DNA from: Aselliscus stoliczkanus
Lineage: Eukaryota > Chordata > Mammalia > Chiroptera > Hipposideridae
Assembly (NCBI GenBank): GCA_033961575.1
Contig: CM066728.1
Location: 107,464,852 to 107,528,851, forward strand
Reading direction: 5' to 3'
DNA: 64,000 nt
Below, in pieces: positions 46,900 to 60,045 of the stretch. Each line of letters opens with the position of its first letter. Within the stretch, counting starts at the first letter, position 1. The position numbers and the translations under genes are program-made. The notes under the pieces were generated by a model. The model saw only the letters and a program-made list of their open reading frames with translations, made no database searches and had not been told where the DNA came from.

Positions 46900-48070
46900 C
46901 AAATCCCAAGAAAAAATTCTGTTGGGGTTTTGATTAGAATTTAATTATAGCTATATATTCACTGAGGAAGGTGGACCTATTAAAATATTTATCATGGTAT
47001 CTGAGAGCATAGCATGTTGTTCCTTTTGTTAAAATTTTTTTGTTTTGTTTTTCTTACGATAAAATCACCTTCCTTAATCAGGTTACTCCTTGATGCTTCC
47101 TGCTATGAATGTGCTGAGAACAAGATTCCTGCCTATTAAGATATATTTCTGGTGCCTAGGCTAAGATGAATTTTTGTCAACTTTATTGAGTTTACTTTCT
47201 AATTCTCAGAGATGTTTTTCATTGATTTTCTTGGAGTTTTTAACATCTACTTTTTGCAATTGTTAGTAACTTTTGCCTTACCTTTTTTAATGGTTATATT
47301 TTTGTTTTGTTTCATATCTTATTGCACAAACCAGAAATTTCAGAATTACAGTAATACCTTGGTTTGTGAATATAATTCATTCCGGAAACAAACTACTCAT
47401 ATTGCAAGGCATCGCTCATTTACATGTTAAAATGTATTAAAAATGTTTGCTTGTCTAGTGGAACACTCGCAAACCAAGTTACTTGCAATCCAAGGTTTTA
47501 CTGTATATGAAATAATAATAGTGATGATTATCTTGTTCCTGATTTTAACCAGAATGTGTTTAGTATTTTAAAATTGTGAAGGCTGTTGGTTGAAGACTTT
47601 TAAAAAATCATATGAGGAAAATGTTTTTCTATTTGTAGTTTACTGTCTTTTAAAATAAATAGTAGTGTTAAAATTCAACGAACTTTTCTTTTGGCAAATA
47701 GCAAAATTCTTAGTTTTTCATAATTGTTCTCTTATATAAAGCTATATTAATAGGTTTCTTAATACTAAATTAGTTTTGCATTAGTGGGATCAACCTTCCT
47801 TTATGGGGTGGATAATTTTTTTCATGTATAATTGACTTGTATTTAACATCCATATTTTCAAGTGAAATTGGAATTGAGTTTTCAATTATTGTGTTGTATT
47901 TGTTACACACTGGTCTAATGCTTTTCTCCTAGCTTGATAAAATGAATGAGATAGCTTTGTTATTTTTCTGACTTCTTAATAATTTACATAATAAATGGAC
48001 TATTTTCTTTGAAGTTTCAAAGAACTCACCTGTAAAATAATCTATCTCTAAAGGCTTTATGTTGCATATT
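46900..48070 (-). mobile_element. Ancient LINE-1 ORF2 remnant, minus orientation
   Basis: The plus strand shows degraded complement of LINE-1 ORF2: gttgttccttttgttaaaat, tagtgatgattatcttgttc, tcctgattttaaccagaatg, gtgggatcaaccttccttta and ccagcttgataaaatg-like blocks. It is older than the other copies and is interrupted by a small DNA transposon (47349-47503). Confidence 0.6.
47347..47505. mobile_element. 155-bp TA-flanked inverted-repeat element (Tigger/mariner type)
   Basis: TA (47347-47348), then CAGTAATACCTTGGTTTGTG, and at the right the complement of CAGTAAAACCTTGGATTGC ending at 47503, then TA (47504-47505). Interior non-coding. Inserted within the older LINE-1. Confidence 0.88.
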
Positions 48071-48671
48071 TTTTTGTAATGTCTGTTTCATACATACACA
48101 GATATATAGACAAAATGATTGATATTTTCTCAGAAAACAATCCATTTATTTACAAAACACGCTTAAGTTCCATTGTAGATATCATATACAGTTTTTTTGT
48201 CCAGCTTTATTGATATATATTTGACATATAACAATGTGTACGTTTAAGGTATACAAAACATTGATTTGGTACAAATATATAGTAATGTCACATAATTGCC
48301 ATCATGTCACATAATTATCATTTCTTTTTTGTGGTGAGAACATTTAAGATCTACTTTCTTGGCAACTTTCAAGTCTGTAACAGTATTATTAACTATAATC
48401 AACATACTGTACTTTAGATCCCTGGGACTTATCCATCTTTTCACTGAAAGTTTATACCCTTAAACAAATCTCCCCATTTCTCCCCACCCCCAACATTCCA
48501 CTCTTGTTTCTATGAGTTTGACTTTTTTAGATTCCACATAAAAGTGAAATGCAGTATTTGTCTTTCTCTGTCTGACTAACGTCATTTAGTCACTTAGCTC
48601 AATGCCCTCAGGTCTATCCATCTGCAAATGGCAGGATTTCCTTCTTTCTCATGACTGAATGATATTCACAT

Positions 48672-48755
48672 TATCTATGTATCTATGTATCTATGTATCT
48701 ATGTGTATCTATGCCTTTACCTATATCTATATATCTATATCTATCATCTTTATTA
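48672..48755. repeat. ATCT-type microsatellite inside LINE-1
   Basis: Repeats of tctatgta and ctatatat, at the same LINE-1 site where the second copy carries a TA expansion. Confidence 0.85.
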
Positions 48756-50207
48756 TCCATTCATTTATTGACAGACACTTAGGTTGTTTTTATATCATGG
48801 CTACTTTTAATAATGCTTCAATGAACAGGGGAATGCAGACATTTTTTCACGATCCTATTTTCATTTCCTTTGGAGAAAGACCTAGAAGTGGAATTGCTGT
48901 AGTTGTATTTTTAATTTTTTGAGGAATCACCATACTGTCTTGCATAGTAGCTGCATTAATTTACATTCGCACCAGCCCTGCATAAGTGTTCCCTTTTCCC
49001 CACATCCTTGCCAATACTTTTTATCTCCTGTCTTTTTGATGATAGCCATTCTGAATAATGTAAAGTGATACCTCATTTTGGTTTTAATTTGTATTCCCGT
49101 GATGATTCATGATGTTGAGCATCTTTTCATGTACCTGTTGGCCATCTGTAGGGTTTCTTTGGAAAAATGTCTATTCAGATCCTCTGCCTATTTTCTTAAT
49201 TGGATTGATTTTTTTTTTTTTTTTGCTATTGAGTTATATGAATTCTTTACATATCTTAGATAACTAACCTTATCAGATATATGATTTGCAAATACTTTCT
49301 CCCATTATGTAGATTGCCTTTCCATTTTGTTATTTCTTTCACTGTGCAAAAGCTTTTTAGCTTGATGCAGTCCCATTTGTTTATTTTTGCTTTTGATGTC
49401 CGTGCTGTTGGTGTCATTTCTAAAATATTATTGCCAAGACCAATGTCAAGAAGCTTTTTTACTGTTTTATTTTGAAGTCTTTTGGTTTCAAATCTTATGT
49501 TTAAATCCTTAATCCATATGAGTTAATTTTTGTGAGTGGTGTAAGACAGGGGTTCATTTTCATTCTTCTAGCTTGGATTATCCAGTTTCCCCAACACAAT
49601 TTATTGAAGAGACTGTCCTTTTCCCATTGAGCATCCTTGGCTCCCTTTGTCAAATATTAGTTGACCATATAGGCAGGGGTTTATTTCTGGGCTTCCAATT
49701 GTGTTCCATGGTTCTTTGTGTTCATGTTTCTGCCAATACCACACTGTTTTGATAATGACAGCCTTGTGGTATAATTAATCAGGAAATGTGATGTCTCCAG
49801 TTTTGTTCCATGTCAATTACTTTCACTGTTTGGGATATTTTGTGGTTTCTTACAAATTTTAGGATTGTTCTATTTCTGTGAAAATGCCATTGGAATTTTG
49901 ATAGGGATTGCATTGAATCTGTGTGTTGCATTATGTAGTGTGTACATTTTAACACTGTTAATTTTTCCAATCCATGAACATGGGTTATCTTTCCATTTGT
50001 GTTTTCAATTTCTTTCATCAAGTCTAGTATTCTTTTAACTTGAACAAAATCTTCCATATGTTGGGGGATAATTTTCTTCTTTCATTTCCGTGATAGTATT
50101 TATTTATATTTTATCTTATTTTTTGTTTCAAGAGTTTGTCTATTTATTTTTTAGGCAGCTTTTAGACCAAATATAAATTCAAAGATTCAATTTTAGTTGT
50201 ATTTTCT

Positions 50208-50272
50208 TCTCTCTTTCTTTCCTTCCTTATTTCTCTTCTTTTTCTTCTCCTTCTTCTTCCTGTTTATTATTT
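50208..50272. repeat. Pyrimidine-rich TTC/TTCC tract
   Basis: About 65 bp of nearly pure C/T on the plus strand. Confidence 0.85.
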
Positions 50273-50760
50273 CTTTTGAACTTTTCTAGTTGATTGCTCA
50301 GTTCACTTATCTTTGTTTTATGCCATTTGTAATGAAAGCATTTAAAGCTGTGAATTTTCTTCTGATGGCATACTTGGCTCTATGCTTCAATATTTTTATG
50401 TTCTATTCTCATTTATTATACTTATAGCTTATGATTTTGGTTTTATTTAAACTAATGGTTGTGTAGAATGTTACAATTTTGAAGTGTTTCCAAAAATTAT
50501 TTAAACTGTTATTTTGAAAGGTAATACTAAAATCTCTTTTTTTATGTTGACTCCACTGGGATATAGGAAAAATAACAAAAGTTTTACTCTCTCTCTGCCT
50601 TTGGTAAAATATTCTGAGACTTTCAAAACATATTATTGCCATTGAATTATTATTTTGATCTTGCATATGTTTCTCTTTACTGCCAGTGTCCCACTTAAAT
50701 TCATGCACCATATAATTACTTCACTTCCCATCCAGTCAGTGTGGTTAGTTACTTCTTCTA

Positions 50761-51535
50761 GTGTATATTTTAATTTAGCTCACTTAAAAATTTTGTGTAA
50801 TCTCTATTCATTCTCTCTGGCATCTTTTCCACCAAAGCCTTTCTTTTTGCACTTCTCTCCTGCTGTTTCTTGGGGTGACGTCTTCTAGCTTCCTACTTGT
50901 TTTGCCTCCCTCACATTTCATCTCCTGAATCATGCTGAAGTTGCTGTGGTCAATATTTGCTGAGGTGGGTCCCCTTGCTGTGTCTCCGCTCTCCTACAGG
51001 CCCTGTTTCCGTGTGAAGGTGTTTCCTCCCTGTGGTCTTCCTCAAGTGCAGTTATGGAGAACCCTCTTGCCCTGACTTTGAGTCTCTAGACTCCACATGG
51101 CCTTGCTTGCTATCCGCTTATTATCAACTTGGGTGCATCCATGCAGGCCTTGCGATGTTCAGAGGGAGGCTCTGTGGACCTCAACACAGTCAGTATCCAG
51201 CATCTATACCCATTTTGCCTTTACCCGCCTTAGTTCCTTCTGGGGAATATGAAAGGTCATCCAGATTTTCCTTTGGACTGAATGAACCTCAGCCCAGTTC
51301 CATCTGCCTTGGAGTTGGTGCGGACTTCTTCCAAATTCCAGAAATAGAAGTGTAACTGTCAGACTTAGATCTAGGTGTTTTATTAAAATGAGTTTTCATA
51401 TTCCCCTGCATCTCCAAAGTTGCTTTATTGAGAAGGGAATTGAGGCTCTTCAGTGCCATGCTGAGCTGACAGCTAAAACAACTGAAACAATAATGATGTT
51501 ACCACGAGTTACGGTAACGACAACAAAGATTGCAC
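50761..51535. other. Unique sequence, no gene recognised
   Basis: The frame at 51032-51355 (107 codons) shows no known domain and no clear splice context. Confidence 0.45.
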
Positions 51536-51539
51536 CAAT

Positions 51540-51750
51540 TTTGTGAAGAGCTTTCCCGACACTAAGCACTAGGCATGAATTACTGAACTGTTTTCTATTT
51601 AATGTGCTCTGTGTGATAGATAATATCATTCTCTCCTATTAAGATGAGGAGAGGGTCACAGGGAGATGACCCGCCCATCTGGGTCACACGGCAGGGAAAC
51701 AGTGGGTTGGGTTAGTCCAAGAAGGTTAACTCTGGTCTTTGACTGCTAAC
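51540..51750 (-). mobile_element. MIR SINE, minus orientation
   Basis: Complement of MIR: gacactaagcactaggcatg, gataatatcattctctccta, aagatgaggagagggtcaca and gggtcacacggcagggaaac, in order. Confidence 0.75.
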
Positions 51751-51754
51751 CCGG

Positions 51755-54700
51755 CACTGGAACTAGAAAGGATTTTATATATTAGTGAGTCTGCTCCTAG
51801 GACACTAGAATAAAACTCTGAATGCTGTCACGGAATTGAGAAAAGTCCTTTAATGGTGAACTAGTGAAATAAAATGATGGAAAACTGAAAATTCAGTGAG
51901 TTCTAGAGAAAGATACTATTATAACAGGGGCAAATTTCTGGAATGCTCTCATGGGATATTAATGATCAAAATGAACCTCACTAATCAATATGTGAGAAAG
52001 AGTTTAAGAATGATTTTTTTTTTTTTTTTTTTTACCAATTTTCAAGTTAATTTTCACAGACCATTCTCTTCAGTGCGTTTGTTCTAACTGACTTAACATC
52101 GTAGCAAAGCATCATGACTTACCAAACTGGATTTAAAATAAGATAATAAAAAAGATTTAAAAATTAAGATCAAACAATAGAAACACATTAGAGAGAAACT
52201 GGCCCTTTAACATTTTTCTTTATTTAATGGAGTTTTGGGTGGCAAGAGGAGGTGATATACTTCAAACATAAAACGACACCTATTAAAATGCTGGAAGCCA
52301 AAATTAACAAGGCCCTTGTTTTATAAGTAGGGTAAAACAATATTATTTTCTTATTAGTTTACCCTTATTTTGGAAGAAAATTATTTTCAAAACCCTAGTT
52401 TGGTGGCACTTAAGCTAAAGACAAGAAGTCACTTTGGGTTCATCTCTTGTTTGATTTGCAACTACTGAAATTTCCTTTGATCTGGACTTAATTACTTCCA
52501 TATTTTTTGAGAATTAAGAACTTGTTTGATTTTTTTTTGTTCTAATTGTTACAATTTATCATCTGCCTCCTTGTTGTCAACAGCTGCAAACATCTTAGAG
52601 ACTACTCTTAAAAGGGTCAATTTTGTGATTCATTTATGTCTTAATTTTGACAAAGAGGATCTAATTAGTTATAAATCTTTCCTTGTGAATTACTAAGAAG
52701 CAGTTTCCCTTGTTTTAGTAATACCAGACCGGGAGTAGCTTTGTTCAAATTGAATACCTCTTGGAAAAAGAAAACAAAAAAAATGTTAGTAATTTCTTTG
52801 AAGATAGATGATGGTTGATTTTTGGAGGTGAGGGTTATTGAGTTGTAATAGCCAGTTTAGTTCTTTTGGAACTTATTAAGTTGTAAATTGCTTTTGAACA
52901 TAGTAACAACTGGCCATGCTACTTAAACTGCTATATATAGTCAACACTTGCACAAAACAATCTCCAAATGAACCCAAGCATTAGTTCACTGCTGGCTGTG
53001 TGATAAAACATTTTAAAAAGTAAATGCAATGTAGGTGGCAAACTCAGTTTGGGAGCAGAAAATATCCCAGCAGAGACCATGCTATAATCCGGCAAGGGAT
53101 ATAGATAAAGAGGACATTTAAGAAATTTATTTGCCTCTTTATTGTACCTCTCTATTAAAAAAAAAGTTGAGGAAAGTTTATAGAATGCCTACAAGAAACC
53201 AAATGTTTTAAATAGTCATTGTACAATCTGTCTATCTGTATTTATATTTATATATATATGTAGTTTTTGTTTGGTGAGCTGAAAGCAGACAGCCCTCTCT
53301 GCTCTCTGCTTTACTATCAGCTTTGTTTTGCTCATTTCCAGGGGTTCATCCACTGATGGGTAGCAGCCTTTAAAAGCTCTTCTTATGGAAATAGTTTGGT
53401 GGGGAGTGTTGAAGTGGGAGGAGAAAAGTATGAGGAAGTGGGAGAGGAAAGGGTTTCTGAATTCAACACATCCATACAGACGAGAAAAATGGATCCTCCT
53501 TTAACATGGTCTCAGGTGTCTTCCTTGATTGTCATCTTTGTTGGATAAATGCATTTCTAAATAATAAAGGAGAAAATCAGGGTGAAGAAAAAAAGTAAGA
53601 TGGGGCGTGGATGGGGCTCATATACAAAGAGGTGTGCTGCAAATCCAGGTCCACCACACGGAGAGGGGAACATGCGTTGTCATGCAATTCTCAGCATCCG
53701 GACCATTGAAACACTTATTCTAGGGAGACACGGCTCTTTTGGGGACGCAGACCTGAGAGAAGTTCTTCTCATAGTTTCATGAAGAAAATGCCCTGTGGTG
53801 TCATGAGCAACAGTATCTGCAAAGGTTCAAGCACAAGTTCAGTGAGGAATCGCACCGCCCTTTTGTCCACTGTTCCTTACTGGAAGTTGATGGCATAAAA
53901 CCAATGTACAGTTTGGTGTGAGCATCTTAACAAGTCACCATGTTATGTGACCAGGCTCTTTGACGGTCTGGCTTAATTCAAGAATAAAAGTTAACATTTA
54001 GATCCATTGGATTTTACAGGAGTGGACTTCCAGGGGTGGGGACCTGTGAAATCCCATAAAAGTGTATGCAAAGCGTGACTGTGCAGCCTATGGTTGAAAG
54101 TCTGTAATGTCATCAGACCCTAAAACAGCATGTGACCCCCACCTTTCTAGAGGAAAGATGGCCTGGGACTCCCTGGCAGCCCTATGCAAATATTTCCCTC
54201 TGAAGTGATTTGTTGGTAACTCTAGGCTGGTGCTAAGATGCAGGTATGCTCTGACGGGACCTAGAATGCCGACAGCCTTCACAGCCACCAGACGAGGACC
54301 ACAGCTTTATAATCAGTGGGGCTGGGGTCAACGCCGTGTGCAAGCTAAGGAGCTCCCTGTCATGGGCTGAGAGGATAACAGGACAGAGCCCCGGCTTCTT
54401 GAGGATGGTACCCCATCGACTTCACATGATGGAGACAGGGTGGCCCACAGGTGGCCTCTCCCAGGGTGACCCTGAGTCATTTGAGTTCAAGGTGAAGAGG
54501 GCACGGCTTGGGAAGAGGGGAGTTGGCCCTCGCCTCAATTTTATCCTCTTGGAAATTATCACCTGATTTTTGGCTTCATTATTAAGGGATAGATAGTCTA
54601 TAGACATTTTAAAAAGGAAAAGTCTGAATTGAATGAATTTCTATTCACAGAATCAGAAACTAAGACAACAGTCAAATGAAACACCAAATATTCCCCTGTG

Positions 54701-55005
54701 TTTTTTTTTTTCACCAAGTAATAAACATTGATGGGTCCCCTCTGCCCGCCCTTCGCTCAATGGAACATTGGCCTAACCCTAGGTTCTGGAACATGCTTTG
54801 ACCTCATGTTGGCAGTAGCCATGCTGGTGGCACATTCCCATTTCCGCTTTTCTAATCACCCTTTTCCTACGAGGTAAACTAAAGGCATGGCGCTTACCCC
54901 CAGAACCTTCCAAGAAGCCTGGAGACAGCATGCCCTGCACAGTTAGGAAGAGAAGCACTGGCTCGCTTCACTCAACCCTGCGCCCCGCTGGGCCCCTGAG
55001 GCTGC
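51755..55005. other. Unique sequence, no gene recognised
   Basis: AT-rich to about 53260, then mixed. A poly-T run lies at 52014-52034. No repeat family or splice-bounded exon recognised. Confidence 0.5.
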
Positions 55006-55009
55006 CTGA

Positions 55010-55457
55010 CGAGGGACCACACTGGGTGGCTTAGGACAACAGAAATGCATTCTCTCACAGCTGTGGAGGCCAGAGTCTGAAATCAGGGTGTCAGCAGGCA
55101 GGGCTCCTTCCAAAGCCTCCAGGGGGCTTCCCTTGGACACCCTTCCCACCTCCACCAGTTCCTGGGGGCTCCGTGTTCTTTGCTTTGTGGCTGCGTCACT
55201 CTGATCTCTGCCTCCCTCTTTACAGGGTGTGCTCCTCTACTTCCTGTGCATCTGTCCCCCTCTGCATGTCTCTTATAAAGACACTTGTGATTGGATCTAG
55301 AGGCCACTAGCATATTCCAGGGTGATCTAATCATGAGGTCCTAAGCTTAATTATATCTGCCGAGACCCCCTTTTTCTAAATAAGATCACATTCCCAGCCC
55401 CCAGAGATTAAGACATGGACATATCTTCTTGGGGGGCACAATTCAGTCTGCTGCAGT
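55010..55457 (-). mobile_element. MLT1-type MaLR LTR, minus orientation
   Basis: Complement of MLT1: ctgggtggcttaggacaaca, ctcacagctgtggaggccag, ctctgatctctgcctccctc, tctcttataaagacacttgt, cttaattatatctgccgaga and gggggcacaattcagtctg. The minus frames at 54943-55334 lie within it. Confidence 0.9.
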
Positions 55458-56912
55458 GCACAAACCTCTCAGGATGGGTTCATCTCTTTGGTTGCACACC
55501 CTTCTGGAAAGAGTAAAGTGTGGGGGTAGGGAGAGGGGCTTTGGCCTGCTGTGGAGTGCTCTGAGTTCATCCATGGTAGAGTGGGTGTGAGAGGCACTTT
55601 GATTGTTTGTTTATGGCCTCCTTTCTATTCCTCGACTGCTGGCAAAAGATGTTTTGCCCAGGAGACAGAGACGCAGGACAACAGAGGCAAAGGTATGGTC
55701 ACGCAAGGCCATTCCAGTGTCTTTCATGTCGTGGGCAGCCTGCAGCGGGCACCTCTGCCTGATCTGTCTCTCTGTCTCCAACTTAGAATTCAGAAGTAAG
55801 ATGGTTGGTCAAAGGATGCATATCAACACCTTTGATTGAAAATGAAGTCAGAGAGAAATTAAAGCTGATTTGATTGGGTTGACGAGGACTCATTTGGCTA
55901 ATTAGAAAATATGAAGGCTATTTTCCACAGACTGAGTCCTATCCTTAATTTTAATAAGAATATATTTAAATCCCCTAGTAAGACAAAGGGCCATCACATT
56001 GGGTATATCCAGGGGCTGTCAATTGAATGGATCTTTGCAAATGTGACCCCTTAAGTTGTGCAGTCATAGCCTGTGCAATCAGACTCATACACCTGGACAT
56101 TTTATTTAAAAATTGCTGTAATATTGTATGTTTCACAAAATTTTATTTTCCCAAGTATTTATGAATATATCAAATTAAACAAGGTGATTTTTTGGGGAAA
56201 GTCACTTGACAAATCTTGGTAAATATTTTTTTGGAATATATATATATATGTAACATAAATTACAAAAGAGCTTCTAATAATCAGGTAATAGTTATTTTAC
56301 CAGTTAGATGGATTCTAAGTTTTTGTTTTCAACAAAGTTAAAAAAGGTCCTGATCATATTTTTAGGTTATTAAAAAAGTTAATTTTTGATGGCATGTTAT
56401 TATATGATTTTGATCATATAATTTAGACAAATTTCAATGAATTGAGTCAAGATGTTTTAACAAAAGTCCTTTTATTCCCATCTACTTGTTTATGAGACTA
56501 TAACTTTTCAACATTTAACATTAAGTAGGAATAGAATTGGTTCAGACTCCTAGCTCATTCTTGCAGTAAGCACGTAAAAATAAAAAGAACTTCACTCATT
56601 TCATTGAGATGAGTTTGTGTTAGTATTTTGTTTTTCTTTGATAATAATTTATATTATGCATTATCAATTATTTATTGTAATGTGAAATTGCAGTAACTTA
56701 CCTAAAATAAATGTTTAATATTTAGAATCTTGTAGACAGGAAACTTCTTTAAAAAAATGATAATTTATATAATTATCATTATATATTATAAATGCAAGTA
56801 TATATTACTTTGTTCCAAAGTAGTGTGTAGAGTAACTAAGACTCTCAAGCCTTAAAAATGTAATACATTACAATGAAAACGTGTGAGAGAAGAGCCCAAG
56901 GAGAGAAAGAAT
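55458..56912. other. Unique sequence, no gene recognised
   Basis: Very AT-rich from about 55850; nothing recognised. Confidence 0.5.
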
Positions 56913-57053
56913 GAGATACATTTTCTTTTTTTTTTTTTTTTTTTTGAGGGCAGTGTCACTGGCCCTCATATGTGGGATCCGACCCGGGGCTGCTGGTGTC
57001 CCAAGCCCGTTCTTAACCATTGCGCCACTCAGTGGGCCTGGAGATACATTTTC
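56913..57053 (-). mobile_element. tRNA-derived SINE with exact 13-bp target duplication
   Basis: gagatacattttc is repeated exactly at 56913-56925 and 57041-57053. Between them lie a T run of about 19 and the SINE head complement (56946-57040). The B-box region is altered (gggatccgacccgg on plus). Same short form as elsewhere. Confidence 0.94.
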
Positions 57054-57078
57054 TAACTGTTAAAAAAAAAGAGCTTGC

Positions 57079-57119
57079 TTATTTATTTATTTATTTATTA
57101 TTTATTTATTTATTTATAT
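57079..57119. repeat. TTTA microsatellite
   Basis: About ten TTTA units with one missing T. Confidence 0.93.
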
Positions 57120-57144
57120 GGACAATGTTAGGTGTTAACCCCTG

Positions 57145-57305
57145 TGTCAATAGTTCTCAGTCTTGAAAATGGGTCAACATCATCTGCATGGCTTATTTAA
57201 CATAGCCAGAATTTCAAACTCAGTAGGTCTGGGGTGGAACTTGCAAATTTGCATTTCTAACATGTTCCCAGGTTAAGTCCAATGCTGCTGGACTACACTT
57301 TAAAA
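57145..57305. mobile_element. hAT-Charlie type MER fragment
   Basis: atagttctcagtcttgaaaa, aactcagtaggtctggggtg, gcaaatttgcatttctaaca and gttcccaggttaagtccaat follow a MER20/MER3-like element; subfamily not resolved. Confidence 0.7.
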
Positions 57306-57392
57306 AGGACTGCCCCTAGGTATTTGGAGTTCATTGGATATTTTTTATAAGAGTGATTAATTGGGTACAAGGCAAAAATATTAAAGGTCACA

Positions 57393-57448
57393 GGATAGAT
57401 GGATGGATGGATAGATGATAGATAAGGTAGGTAGATAGGTAGATAGAT

Positions 57449-57498
<50 letters not shown>

Positions 57499-57506
57499 GC
57501 GATAGA
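57393..57506. repeat. GATA/GGAT microsatellite
   Basis: About 110 bp of GATA units with GGAT and GGTA variants at the left. Confidence 0.96.
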
Positions 57507-57509
57507 GCC

Positions 57510-58070
57510 TAGGTAGGCCACAGCAAAGCCATAGAGTTAATACGAGTGAGTCAATGGGCCAGAATCAGAGCCCTCGGTTCAGGGTGGTCCTGGAACACCT
57601 TCTAGCGGCGCCCTAGTTGCTCAGGCGTTTGAATGGCCTGTATAGGGGTGGCGGGGGCAGAGGGCGCTGAAACAACGGTGGGCAGGACTGACTCTGCTGA
57701 GGACTCTTCCCCAGCGCCCCATGCTAAGCAGTTCCTGTCCAGTTCCAGCCTGTCCCCAAGCACAAAGCTGCTAATGCCCCAACTTCTCCGCTGTTGCACT
57801 GATTTGCCTCGCTGCAGCCGTGGTTTCTACACGGGTGGGCTTCTGGAACTGGACCAAATGATGACCGCTGGTGCCTCCGCTGGGCAAGGATCTTCACACT
57901 CTCAACATCCCATGGTGGTTGCTATTATTCCAATCATAAAGATGTGGACATTGAGCCTTTGAGAACTTAGGGGCTCACCCCACTCCCAGGAGCGTGGGGA
58001 GGTGGTCACCAACTTGACAGCGAAGTCCGTCTCTCTTCCCTCTGCATTTTCAGCGTATATCGAAATAGCA
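57510..58070. other. Unique sequence, no gene recognised
   Basis: Overlapping frames at 57602-57962 on both strands have no recognisable domain. Confidence 0.45.
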
Positions 58071-58074
58071 AAGT

Positions 58075-58200
58075 CCAAGTCACCTGTGGTACTTATTGAA
58101 AATGCAAACCCCAGACTTGTCCCCGATCTGTTCAGTCAGAATCTCTGAGGGACACTTGGCAATCTCTATATTTTTTAAAAAGGCCAAGAGGTGATTATTC
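58075..58200. mobile_element. hAT-Charlie type MER fragment
   Basis: aagtcacctgtggtacttat, ttcagtcagaatctctgagg and aggccaagaggtgattattc follow the same element family as 57145 in the opposite sense. Confidence 0.6.
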
Positions 58201-59565
58201 TATTCAGTCGACTTCAAAAATTACTGGTTCTGAAAATGGTTCATTTTTGTATAACCATATAGAAGTCCATTTCACCTGCACAAGTGATGTCAGCCCTCTG
58301 TCCAAGTTTAATAAAGGTCACTCCGTTAGTGGTTTAAAGGGTTCCCAGATTTCTCTTGGTAGCTAATTAGTAATTACTTAGCATAGTCACCTAGCACAGG
58401 ATGAAAAATTGTGTCTTTGTTTTGAGGTTTCTGGTCCTCAGATATCCTAGGCCTGGGCCAGGGCCTCCTTTACACTTTCTAGTCTTTGGTTACTTTTCTC
58501 CTTTATCCATGAGTTGCTCTACCACGTCTGTGACCCCAGGGCGTCATTGCAGTGCCACTCCTGGGACTGGACCATGGCACATGCAGCTCCATGTCACCCA
58601 TGAGGTTTCTCGTCAATCCCCAGTGATAGAAGTGCTCCCCTTCTAGTCATCATTGCTTATCCAATTAGAGTTAAACAGAGTGACACCAACTGCAGACCTA
58701 CTGCCGGTGGGACCCCTCTGCCGGACTGCAGAGAGCCAGATGGAAAGATGACACAGTCTGCCTTTTGGAAGCGTTAGCAAGACTGCGTGGATGGAGCTGA
58801 TGACCCTTGAAAATTGTCATCAGACAAGCATTTCTGCCCTGCTCTGTGTGTGGCTGCTGAAGCCGCCTAGGGGACAAGCTGCAGGCATCCATGACAGTTT
58901 GGTGGCCAGAGGGAGAGTAGGATAAGAGGGTCCATGTTGGGATGCTTCCGTCTTCACCTGAGCACACAGTATGCTTTGCCTGGCTCTTCTGTTCACTGCA
59001 ACAGTCAGTTCTCGTGGGCTCTCTCATTTGCAGGGGATCATGGGGTAAAACTGCAGGTAGATGCCAGCGTTACCTAAAAGTTGACATATTTCCCAAGCAG
59101 GGTGAAAGCCTTTCTGTGCCCTTTTGTGCTTGTTGGTGGCCCTTGTTGCATCTGGCAGTGGTTTAGTATAAGTAACTAAACCATGGATAGAATTTGAGGC
59201 CTGTGGATATTTATGTCTTTAAGACTCAATTTCAGCGATGTACTATTATCATAACTTGCTAGCTTCTGAGAGCTCACTAAATATGCTAGAGCTAGACTCA
59301 GTAAGTAGACCAACCAAATCAAGTTACGTTTGTTCTGTGGTTCCTGGTTAAAATACATCATATGTTAATGACTCTTGATTAGAATATATCATACATTAGG
59401 ACATATATTTGAATTATATATTAATAACCCATTATCTTCCTAGTCTCTGTCAAAGAAACATCCCAATTTAAAATTTTGGTTGAACATTTTACATGTGTTT
59501 GAAACACACAAAAGGTAACTAGACGTTTTAAAAATATGTAACATTTGTGATGTTATTTTTAAAAT
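58201..59565. other. Unique sequence, no gene recognised
   Basis: Nothing recognised. Frames at 58401-59166 lack domains. Confidence 0.45.
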
Positions 59566-59569
59566 TAAT

Positions 59570-60045
59570 TCTTGTTAATTTGGAGGGTAATACAGAATAA
59601 TGAATACAGACAAACACATAGAAGGAAATACAAATAATCCATAAATACTGTTACGAAGATGTAATTACTATAATCATTTCGTTTCATTTTTATAGTCACA
59701 AATTTTTAAAATAAAATTGGAACTATTTGCCGTATACTACTTTACATTTTATTTTTTAAAAGGTAACATTTTAAGAGAATTGCTTCATAATATTAAGTTT
59801 TTTGAAAAACAAATTTTAGCAGGCATGTAGTTTCTATTATGTGGATATAATACAATTTGTTTGGCTATTTCTTCATAGGCTGGGCCTTAGATTATTTCTT
59901 TTCTCATTTTATTTAATTCAATTTATTTTATTGTATTTTATTTTTATTTATTTCCTTCCCTTCCCTTTCCTTCCTTCCTTCTTTCCTCCCTCCCCACCCT
60001 TTTTCTTTCTTACTATTCTTGTAAATAAAGCTACACAGAACATCA
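59570..60045 (-). mobile_element. Probable old LINE-1 3' fragment with a T/C-rich insertion
   Basis: gaatacagacaaacacatag, actgttacgaagatgtaatt, gcataatattaag-like and ttcttgtaaataaagctaca blocks resemble a complemented old LINE-1 3' region. A T/C-rich TTTA then TTCC tract (59895-60010) lies within it. Confidence 0.5.

Larger units (their letters stand above)
48183..50760 (-). mobile_element. Old LINE-1, 3' UTR and ORF2 part, minus orientation
   Basis: Complement of an old LINE-1 from its 3' UTR (ccagctttattgatatatat, 48203) through the ORF2 C-terminus (ctagaagtggaattgctg, about 48880; ccaatactttttatctcctg, about 49011; cagtttccccaacacaattt, 49582; tgataatgacagccttgtgg, 49750) into degraded upstream ORF2 (to about 50760). 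Much decayed; the short frame at 49779-50057 is a remnant. Includes microsatellites at 48672-48755 and 50208-50270. Confidence 0.85.

Noticed and set aside
57393..57506. CRISPR-like or other spaced repeat array
   Set aside because: Simple GATA microsatellite without spacers; the sequence is mammalian.
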